13,999 bases of DNA from Bacteroidales bacterium UBA1197 (GTDB lineage: Bacteria > Bacteroidota > Bacteroidia > Bacteroidales > UBA932), in assembly GCA_002309995.1 (NCBI GenBank), contig DBYB01000003.1, positions 30,849 through 44,847 on the forward strand, written 5' to 3'. The translations under genes were made by a program, and so were the position numbers. This document shows, piece by piece, positions 1-4,467 of the stretch; within the stretch, counting starts at the first letter, position 1; each line of letters starts with the position of its first letter. The notes under the pieces were generated by a model. The model searched no databases, was not told the origin of the DNA, and worked only from the letters and a program-made list of their open reading frames with translations.

Positions 1-77
1 ACCTACCGCACAAGGAGACAAGTTCGAGAGAGCTTGCCTCTTTTGTTTTATAGTAAGAGGCCTTGCCGGCAGGGTCC
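1..77 (+). repeat. Left copy of a 77-bp direct repeat
   Basis: Positions 1-71 are identical to 2166-2236, and 72-77 match 2237-2242 with two mismatches; after that the copies diverge completely. The repeat may extend left of the window, since position 1 is already inside it. It contains an inverted repeat (GCCTCTT then AAGAGGC around a T-rich loop) and ends at a palindrome centred on TGCCGGCA. In the right copy the same bases are read in frame into an AbiEii-type gene remnant. Confidence 0.9.
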
Positions 78-139
78 TCAACATGGTCAAAAATAAAACT
101 GCTGGATGTCGTAAGATGACTGCGCTGAATCAAAATTAA
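2..139 (+). pseudogene. Partial open frame sharing its 5' part with the AbiEii remnant
   Basis: This frame enters from the left edge and stops at TAA 137-139. Its first 24 codons or so are the same as those of the truncated AbiEii gene at 2166-2238, ending in the residues RGLAG. It then switches to an unrelated 22-residue tail (starting RVLNMVKNK) where the other copy continues with KIHALVYRSW. I see no recognisable domain in the tail. It could be a 5' gene fragment cut by a rearrangement, or simply a repeat that happens to be open in this frame. Confidence that it ever was a functional gene end is low. Confidence 0.3.
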
Positions 140-150
140 TTCATGGACTA

Positions 151-180
151 TTGCAGGAAGAAATTATTTCATTACCTTTG
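151..180 (+). promoter_or_regulatory. Bacteroidetes-type promoter for the small basic protein
   Basis: TTG at 151-153 and TACCTTTG at 173-180 are separated by 19 bases, an excellent fit to the Bacteroidetes sigma-factor consensus (-33 TTTG, -7 TAnnTTTG). Transcription would start near 186-188, giving a leader of about 157 nt before the ATG at 344. Confidence 0.7.
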
Positions 181-200
181 TAGCGGTGATATGTTCAAAG

Positions 201-332
201 TTAATGTTTGAACAATGTTACAGACATCTATCCGCTAAATGGGTGTCTGTTTCTTTTTTCAAATAGGCCCTTAACCGAGGGGAGGTACTGAATGCAAGCC
301 TCGATTGTTCTCTCACACAATTCAAACATTAA
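201..332 (+). promoter_or_regulatory. Structured leader with long inverted repeat
   Basis: Bases 201-212 (TTAATGTTTGAA) are the exact reverse complement of 321-332, and GAACAAT at 210-216 is complementary to ATTGTTC at 304-310. A competing local hairpin is possible (GTTCAAA 193-199 with TTTGAAC 207-213). The 3' arm ends 11 nt before the ATG of the small ORF, so pairing could hide the start site. That mutually exclusive RNA folds regulate the gene is inference. Confidence 0.45.
221..260 (+). terminator. Intrinsic terminator or attenuator in the leader
   Basis: An 8-bp stem (CAGACATC with GGTGTCTG, one G-T pair) is followed by TTTCTTTTTT. It lies about 35 nt after the predicted start of transcription and before the small ORF, so it may act as an attenuator or may end a short leader RNA. 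Confidence 0.6.
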
Positions 333-343
333 TACATAACACC

Positions 344-475
344 ATGAGAACAAATCAGACGCTGATTCAAATCTCCGTTGGAGTGAAGGTTTTGAAGCTT
401 GTCAAAGTGCGTTCGTACAAACGACGCCGACGTGGCAAGATTGAGAAGGTAAAGAGCCACTATCGCAGATATTAG
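344..475 (+). CDS. Small, highly basic 43-residue protein
   Basis: I do not recognise this gene by name. The product is 43 residues: a short uncharged/hydrophobic N-terminal half (with the alternating stretch ISVGVKVLKLVKV) followed by a strongly basic C-terminal half with RSYKRRRRGKIEKV and SHYRRY. There is no signal peptide or membrane segment. The pattern V-x-S-Y-x-R...K-V-x-S-H-Y-R resembles short basic motifs I associate with proteins of phages and mobile elements, but that is only a resemblance. Support for a real gene comes from the surroundings: a near-perfect promoter at 151-180, a structured leader, a stable hairpin just downstream and a strong terminator at 630-662. The charge fits nucleic-acid binding. 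No clear Shine-Dalgarno precedes the ATG, as is common in Bacteroidetes. Function unknown. Confidence 0.6.
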   Translation: MRTNQTLIQISVGVKVLKLVKVRSYKRRRRGKIEKVKSHYRRY

Positions 476-489
476 CGGTATCTGAAGTA

Positions 490-530
490 GGATAGGCTTT
501 TGCCGTGCCGCAAGGCACTCTGCTCTATCC
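490..530 (+). other. Stable 3'-UTR hairpin with GNRA-type loop
   Basis: GGATAG (490-495) pairs with CTATCC (525-530), GC 496-497 pairs with GC 522-523, and an apical stem GTGCC/GGCAC (505-509, 514-518) closes a GCAA tetraloop. It begins 15 nt after the stop codon of the small basic protein. CCCCTCGGTT at 529-538 is also the exact complement of AACCGAGGGG at 273-282 in the leader, so the 5' and 3' ends of the transcript could pair. It could be a 3'-end stabiliser or a separate structured RNA. The rest of 476-708 holds no gene that I can support. Confidence 0.5.
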
Positions 531-629
531 CCTCGGTTTTTATTCATAGACTTCCATCCAAACGGCAAAGTCATATATCTCCTGCATGTCATGGAGAATA
601 GTTCGATAATTTGACAGGGTACCGCACCT

Positions 630-662
630 GAGGCGACTTTTTAAGTCGCCTCTTTTCTTTTT
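630..662 (+). terminator. Rho-independent terminator
   Basis: A perfect 10-bp stem (GAGGCGACTT and AAGTCGCCTC) with a 3-nt loop is followed by TTTTCTTTTT. The T-tract orientation shows that it ends plus-strand transcription, that is, the unit of the 43-residue protein. Confidence 0.85.
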
Positions 663-708
663 AAAATGTCCTTTCCAATGCGCTGTATGGCTGATCTATG
701 AAGACCTC

Positions 709-1353
709 TTAGAACCGCCAGCCGCAGCCAATCAGGAGGCCAGTAGCCGCTGAACTGACATTCAGCTCCGCCATGCCGTAAATATGGTTCTTGCCGAAGT
801 TGATTCCGACAGGGGTAATATAAGGAGTGGGAAGCCAGGAATCGGGCTTCTGAAGATAAGAGACTCCGACTCCGAGTGCTGAATAAAGCCTCACCGACTC
901 GCTCCTGTACCACTTGAACCTTGAGTCAGCCATCAGCGAATATGCCGGATAAACTGCTGTCCAGCTGGATTCCGGTTTGCCCAAAAAGTCATACTCATTG
1001 TACTCCCTTACCGTACCATCAGCATTTGCCGTGCCGGCTGTGGTCTTGATCCCGTACTGAGACATGCTGTATATGGCCGTGGAGTAATTGAATACAGCAT
1101 TAATATCCCACATCTCAGAAATACAGAAGGTGTATCCAAGATTGACTGAGGGTATAGCAATCCTCTTGGAATCTATACCACTCTCATAGCGCAGGTGGTG
1201 AGCATCGAAACCCAACTGGGCATGAAGCGGCGGAATGCCGGCAGAAATCTCTATGGAGTGCCTGTGCTCAGGATCAAAATGCTGGGCGCTTGCCATTGAA
1301 CACACTGACAGAGCAGCGGCAACGGTCAGGATTGCTTTATTCATTGTTTTCAT
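709..1353 (-). CDS. Outer-membrane beta-barrel protein
   Basis: The product is 214 residues. It starts with a clear Sec signal peptide (about 23 residues, cleavage expected after SMASA, before QHF) and ends with Trp-Arg-Phe, the terminal aromatic residue typical of beta-barrels inserted by the BAM complex. The body alternates polar and hydrophobic residues with many Tyr, Trp and Gly (for example SVNLGYTF, YSALGVGVSYL, LLIGCGWRF), as in the porin-like families of Bacteroidetes. The size suits a barrel of about eight strands. Methionine 4 is an alternative start but would shorten the basic n-region. A Bacteroidetes promoter lies at 1508-1538, leaving a leader of about 150 nt. The gene faces its neighbours on both sides, so it is probably a single-gene unit. 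Substrate or specific role cannot be told. Confidence 0.8.
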   Translation of the reverse strand: MKTMNKAILTVAAALSVCSMASAQHFDPEHRHSIEISAGIPPLHAQLGFDAHHLRYESGIDSKRIAIPSVNLGYTFCISEMWDINAVFNYSTAIYSMSQYGIKTTAGTANADGTVREYNEYDFLGKPESSWTAVYPAYSLMADSRFKWYRSESVRLYSALGVGVSYLQKPDSWLPTPYITPVGINFGKNHIYGMAELNVSSAATGLLIGCGWRF

Positions 1354-1507
1354 CTGCTTTCAATATAAAGTATTTCAACGTGTCGTTAATGGTAAAAGTC
1401 ATCGTGTGCATATCTTCAGACGAAAACCACATTAGTTTCATATCCATAAATGCCAAATCCTTTGAATTCTTGCATTCAAAGTGCTGCAAATGTAATCTGC
1501 AATTTTT

Positions 1508-1538
1508 CAAAAATAAAATAACTCCGTGAACACGTCAA
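1508..1538 (-). promoter_or_regulatory. Promoter for the beta-barrel protein gene
   Basis: Read on the minus strand, TTG (1538-1536) and TATTTTTG (1515-1508) are separated by 20 bases, fitting the Bacteroidetes consensus. Transcription would start near 1501. Confidence 0.5.
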
Positions 1539-1555
1539 TTTCGACCATGAACACG
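1527..1555. repeat. Two TGAACACG direct repeats at the promoter
   Basis: TGAACACG occurs at 1527-1534 and 1548-1555, 21 bp apart start to start (two helical turns), overlapping the -33 region of the minus-strand promoter. This is the layout of a two-site operator, but eight bases is short and chance cannot be excluded. Confidence 0.3.
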
Positions 1556-1657
1556 ACTATTTGAGGCATGAATGATGTAAACGTGCTAACGTAGGATGTC
1601 AATGATAATGTTAATCGTAGCCAGTTAAAGATGTAGGTGAGTATCGATGGTTTTTTA

Positions 1658-1665
1658 TATCTTTG
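1658..1665 (+). promoter_or_regulatory. -7 promoter box of the nucleotidyltransferase gene
   Basis: TATCTTTG matches TAnnTTTG exactly and ends 7 bases before the ATG at 1673, so the mRNA would be leaderless or nearly so. I see no good -33 TTG at the expected distance. Confidence 0.5.
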
Positions 1666-1672
1666 CAAAACT

Positions 1673-1993
1673 ATGAGTTCGAAGAATATCATACAAGGAA
1701 TTAAACAGATTGCTCTGCAAGTGTTGCCTGACGGCGCTGATGCCATTCTCTTTGGCTCACGCGCCAGGGGGGATGCGCAAAGTGATTCTGATTGGGATAT
1801 CCTTATTCTTATAAATGGCGCAAGGGCAAATGGAGAAGATTTTGACAATTATGCTTATCCGTTCATTGAATATGGATGGTCCGTCGGAGAGCAAATCAAT
1901 CCTCTGATATATTCCTACGAGGACTGGCATAAGCGCAGCATCACTCCTTTCTACAAGATCATTCAATCTGAAGGAATAAGTCTATGCCATTAA
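1673..1993 (+). CDS. MNT-type nucleotidyltransferase (antitoxin of HEPN/MNT pair)
   Basis: The product is 106 residues of the minimal nucleotidyltransferase family found as the antitoxin of HEPN/MNT modules; known members modify the HEPN RNase by adding AMP to a tyrosine. The signature is clear: FGSRARGDAQSDSDWDIL at residues 29-46 holds the G-S-x-A-R-G turn and the two metal-binding aspartates in S-D-x-D. The later part (EYGWSVGEQINP, SITPFYKII) is typical of Bacteroidetes members, and the length matches the family. I chose the ATG at 1673 rather than an upstream in-frame ATG at 1637 because the promoter box lies between them and homologues begin close to this point. The reading frame looks intact, but the HEPN partner that starts within its last codons is destroyed, so this is probably an orphan antitoxin. 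Confidence 0.85.
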   Translation: MSSKNIIQGIKQIALQVLPDGADAILFGSRARGDAQSDSDWDILILINGARANGEDFDNYAYPFIEYGWSVGEQINPLIYSYEDWHKRSITPFYKIIQSEGISLCH

Positions 1994-2080
1994 CAGACGC
2001 AGGAAGATGTTGAGCCTTATATTGCAAAGGTGGAGGCATACGTCGAAAAGTTGAAACGGATAATCTATAAGCGCGATTAG
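1984..2080 (+). pseudogene. Gutted HEPN-domain toxin gene
   Basis: An ATG at 1984 overlaps the stop of the nucleotidyltransferase gene (ATGCCATTAA), the usual HEPN/MNT arrangement, and begins MPLTD as HEPN partners often begin. That frame hits a stop after nine codons. In another frame, 2000-2080 encodes QEDVEPYIAKVEAYVEKL and then KRIIYKRD before a stop, which fits the C-terminal helix of these HEPN proteins (compare the usual E-D-V-x-P-x-I pattern). The roughly 100 codons between, including the R-x4-6-H RNase motif, are missing, and the junction near 1997-2000 changes frame. The toxin must be inactive. The identification rests on context plus this short tail. Confidence 0.6.
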
Positions 2081-2124
2081 TTTTACGCCTATTTTACACC
2101 AAATTCGGCGCTCCTGCTGCTAAC

Positions 2125-2547
2125 TTGTTTATACTGAGGATTATACGAAATTTCTTTCGAGTCTCACCTACCGCACAAGGAGACAAGTTCGAGAGAGCTT
2201 GCCTCTTTTGTTTTATAGTAAGAGGCCTTGCCGGCAAGATCCATGCTTTGGTATATCGTAGTTGGCAGGCCCGTGTTAAAGGTCGCGACTGGTATGATTT
2301 TGAGTGGTATGTAGCCAACAACGTTCCTTTGGATTTTGCTCATCTGCAAAACCGCATAAAAGAATTCAACGGAAAAGAACCCACAAAGGAACAATTTCTT
2401 GACGATCTGAAAGAACGTTTAGTATCCGCTGATATGGATATGGTAAAGCAAGACGTTCTCCGTTTTCTCCAGACAGACCCACATGCATTGAGCATATGGT
2501 CGAAGGAGTATTTCCTTCAATTAGCGGACAGAATGATTATCCAATAA
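2125..2547 (+). pseudogene. 5'-truncated AbiEii/AbiGii-family nucleotidyltransferase toxin
   Basis: From about residue 34 of this 140-residue frame the sequence is typical of the C-terminal half of AbiEii-type toxins: LAGKIHALVYRSW, then VKGRDWYDFEWYVANNVPL, a helical region, and PHALSIWSKEYF near the end. AbiEii proteins are the toxin halves of type IV abortive-infection systems and are normally around 300 residues, with a catalytic nucleotidyltransferase domain at the N-terminus. That domain is absent, and no AbiEi-like antitoxin gene lies upstream. The first 33 residues come from the 77-bp repeat and the sequence before it and do not look like the family. The frame is open, so a short protein could be made, but it cannot be an active enzyme. 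It ends 5 bp before a strong hairpin. Confidence 0.75.
2166..2242 (+). repeat. Right copy of the 77-bp direct repeat
   Basis: This matches positions 1-77 (71 identical bases, then two mismatches in six). Identity is lost exactly where the AbiEii-like reading frame starts to match its family well. In this copy the end forms a perfect 12-bp palindrome, CTTGCCGGCAAG (2228-2239). About 2.1 kb separate the two copies. Confidence 0.9.
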
Positions 2548-2552
2548 AGTGA

Positions 2553-2589
2553 ACAAGGGTGGCCAATTAATTTAATTAGCCACCCTTGT
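2553..2589. terminator. Long hairpin between convergent genes
   Basis: ACAAGGGTGGC (2553-2563) and GCCACCCTTGT (2579-2589) form a perfect 11-bp stem, extended inside by AATTAA/TTAATT after one mismatch. It sits between the stop of the AbiEii remnant (2547) and that of the serpin gene (2605), so it can serve both strands. The T-tracts are weak. Confidence 0.75.
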
Positions 2590-2604
2590 AAATAGATTAC
2601 TGCC

Positions 2605-4152
2605 TTATCTGTAGCAGCCGAGGAACAGGATTGCTCCGGTTGACTGTTCTGTAATGGCAAAGATGAAGGGGCGGTTGGCGTAGAACTCCACGAAACGGGG
2701 AGTCTCCGGCGGGCCGGGGGAAGAAGCCTCCATGGTGGCCACGGAGACTGCTGCCGCCTCTGTGCCAACTTCGTTGACGGTAATGTTCGCCACTTGTTTT
2801 ATAAGGTTGACGAATACCGGAATATCGCTCATATTGGAGAAGTTGGCAGTACTGAACATAGACTCCGCTCCAAGGGTCTTGAGTATCTCATTCAACGTCT
2901 CGTCAAAGTCGGCTTCAAAGCGGGGAAGCTTCAAGTCAACGTATTCACCGCTGAAGGACGACTGCATCGCAGCCCATTTGTTTCCGGAAAGGTCGGAGAG
3001 GAACTCTTCTGAAGAGACTGCTTCAGAAGGCAGTATGACAGTCATCGCATAATTACCGGGAGATTCGAGCCAGGGGTCTCCATAAGCAAGTTTGACAGCG
3101 TCGTAATCGTTGCCTTTGGAATAAAGGATACGGCTGTACATATCCTTGCGGTGCATCATTTGCTCCTTCCTTGTCTCTCCGGAAGCGGAGGTAAACTTCT
3201 CTTCCTTCGTAAAATAGTCGTCAAAAGCCAGCGCCCACCGTGCCTTGAAATACAGGGCGTTCATCAGAACAGCCATTGTAGAGGACGGCACATCATCAAG
3301 AACTTTTGTAATACGTTCATGGGTATGCCGGGACGCCCATGCATTGACAAACTCTGCCACATTTTCCTGTGAGAAGTCTTTGTTGCAGGAATATGCGTCA
3401 TAATAGTTCTTAACCGTCTCCCGGTAGCTCTCCCGAAGAGGGAAATCCTTGTTGAGTACTAACGCATTTGCAAGCTCCAAGGCTTCCTCGCCGGTGGCGG
3501 AGGCTCTTGAAAGCACAATCAGGTTGCGGCAGAATTCATTCAGTGCCTGCTGATTACCGGAAAAGCCCAGCATGCCCAGAATCTCACTCCTTGTGGTGCC
3601 GGCGGCGCCTTCGGAAAGCAGCCCCAGGAGGTAGATAAGGCTTGTGGGAGACACCACATAACTGCCCTGGGCGGCTTTTTTGTCCGCAAGGGCTGCAAAG
3701 CGGAAAGCAAAACCGTTAAGGGCGGCAAGCTTGTCCCTGTCCGCATCGCTCAATGAAGACGGAGCGCCAGAAGATAGGAACGTGTAGTCCGAGGGTTCCT
3801 CGGAGGAACCGGGATTCGGGTCGGACGGATTTTCGGGTTCGTCGGGATTCTCGCCTTGATTATCATCGGGATTCTCGCCTTGATTGTCGTCACTCGGATT
3901 CTCGCCTTGATTGTCGTCGCCCGGATTCTCGCCTTGATTGTCGTCACCCGGATCCCCCGTCTCATTGTTCTCCGTTGACGTATTGGGCTCTCCGCCAACG
4001 TCTCCGGCGTTATCGCTGTTGTCGCCATCTCCTGGAACGACCTGCTCCTGATTCTGCTGATCGGCAGTCTGCGCCGGTTCTGTATCCGGCTTCTCGCATG
4101 CCACAAAAGCAATCATCAAAAAGGATAGAAAAAATTTGAGAAGGTTGTTCAC
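2605..4152 (-). CDS. Serpin (serine/cysteine protease inhibitor) lipoprotein
   Basis: The product is 515 residues. Residues 1-18 form a lipoprotein signal with Cys19 (IAFVAC), so it should be anchored to a membrane, probably at the cell surface. Residues 20-130 are an acidic, Asn/Gly/Pro/Glu-rich stalk containing about four copies of DDNQGENP. The serpin fold covers about 135-515, with the family landmarks NALYFKARW (298-306) and FYANRPFIF near the end. The reactive loop has an inhibitory-type hinge, GTEAAA (463-468), followed by VSVATMEASSPG, so trapping of a protease is expected. Counting from the hinge puts the cleaved bond around MEASS, suggesting elastase-like targets (inference). I chose the GTG at 4152 because the promoter box at 4171-4178 lies downstream of the longer in-frame TTG start at 4182, and GTG gives a standard signal peptide. 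A protease-gene remnant lies just upstream. Confidence 0.9.
   Translation of the reverse strand: MNNLLKFFLSFLMIAFVACEKPDTEPAQTADQQNQEQVVPGDGDNSDNAGDVGGEPNTSTENNETGDPGDDNQGENPGDDNQGENPSDDNQGENPDDNQGENPDEPENPSDPNPGSSEEPSDYTFLSSGAPSSLSDADRDKLAALNGFAFRFAALADKKAAQGSYVVSPTSLIYLLGLLSEGAAGTTRSEILGMLGFSGNQQALNEFCRNLIVLSRASATGEEALELANALVLNKDFPLRESYRETVKNYYDAYSCNKDFSQENVAEFVNAWASRHTHERITKVLDDVPSSTMAVLMNALYFKARWALAFDDYFTKEEKFTSASGETRKEQMMHRKDMYSRILYSKGNDYDAVKLAYGDPWLESPGNYAMTVILPSEAVSSEEFLSDLSGNKWAAMQSSFSGEYVDLKLPRFEADFDETLNEILKTLGAESMFSTANFSNMSDIPVFVNLIKQVANITVNEVGTEAAAVSVATMEASSPGPPETPRFVEFYANRPFIFAITEQSTGAILFLGCYR
3845..3949 (-). repeat. Tandem 24/27-bp repeat encoding the serpin stalk
   Basis: Four near-identical units (one 24-bp, three 27-bp) encode (G/S)DDNQGENP on the minus strand. 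They share GGATTCTCGCCTTGATT on the plus strand and differ at a few bases. Copy number is likely to vary between strains, changing the length of the stalk between lipid anchor and inhibitor. Confidence 0.85.
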
Positions 4153-4170
4153 AACTATCAGTATTTTTTG

Positions 4171-4178
4171 CAAATCTA
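4171..4178 (-). promoter_or_regulatory. -7 promoter box of the serpin gene
   Basis: Read on the minus strand this is TAGATTTG, an exact TAnnTTTG match. Transcription would start near 4164, about 12 nt before the GTG start. No clear -33 TTG is seen. Confidence 0.5.
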
Positions 4179-4182
4179 ACAA

Positions 4183-4413
4183 TTAAATGACAGAAAAACT
4201 GTGTATTATATATCTTTTTAACGAATAAACTTTCACTCCTACCACCCAATCATTAAAGACATTATACCATATAGGCGTTCCCAAGATAGAATCACCGGTT
4301 CCATTCCAGCCCCAATTAATAGCGACAAAAGTAGATTCTTCAATGGGGCCTTCCTCATATCTGTAGCGTTTCGGCTCAAATCCTCCACAAAGCAGGCCCT
4401 TTTTGTGGAGGAA
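4183..4413 (-). pseudogene. C-terminal remnant of a probable C10 (streptopain-type) cysteine protease
   Basis: This is a 76-codon open stretch with no start codon of its own, preceded in frame by TGA (4416-4414). It contains FVAINWGWNGTGD followed by IWYNVFNDW and ends RYIIHSFSVI. The N-W-G-W-x-G signature directly follows the catalytic His segment in peptidase family C10 (SpeB, Bfp proteases of Bacteroides). The catalytic Cys and His regions are absent, so the fragment cannot be active. Its 5' end falls inside a stem-loop repeat, which may mark the deletion point. It lies between the BACON lipoprotein and serpin genes on the same strand. The family call rests on one short signature and is therefore tentative. 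Confidence 0.45.
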
Positions 4414-4464
4414 TCAGCTAAAACGACCGGTTAGAGCACAAAACAAGCCTTTTTTGTGGATGAA
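4381..4464. repeat. Two tandem imperfect stem-loop repeats
   Basis: A 28-bp unit (4386-4413) recurs 51 bp further on (4437-4464) with four mismatches. Each unit carries its own hairpin: an 11-bp perfect stem at 4381-4391/4402-4412 and a 7-bp stem at 4437-4443/4452-4458. They lie just past the stop of the BACON gene. Neither is followed by a proper T-tract on either strand, so they resemble REP-like elements or mRNA stabilisers more than classical terminators. Confidence 0.6.
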
Positions 4465-4467
4465 CCG

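Larger units (their letters stand above)
1354..1672. other. Intergenic region between divergent genes
   Basis: About 320 bases separate the beta-barrel gene (minus) and the nucleotidyltransferase gene (plus). It holds the predicted minus-strand promoter (1508-1538), a second weak minus-strand -7-like box (CAAATGTA 1487-1494), a pair of TGAACACG repeats, and the plus-strand -7 box at 1658-1665. I see no further gene in it. Confidence 0.6.

Noticed and set aside
329..913. Minus-strand frames of 87 and 90 codons at 329-592 and 641-913
   Set aside because: The first is antisense to the small basic gene and has no motif; the second runs across the terminator and is antisense-free only because it shadows the beta-barrel gene in another frame.
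1507..1966. Minus-strand frames opposite the nucleotidyltransferase gene
   Set aside because: The plus strand carries an unmistakable GSRARG...SDSD signature; these frames have no support.
3753..4139. Arg/Asp-rich repetitive plus-strand protein, or a CRISPR-like array at 3845-3949
   Set aside because: The repeat units are directly tandem with no spacers, and they encode the regular DDNQGENP stalk of the serpin on the minus strand.
4153..4182. TTG start for the serpin at 4182
   Set aside because: It lies upstream of the predicted transcription start; the GTG at 4152 gives a standard 19-residue lipoprotein signal.
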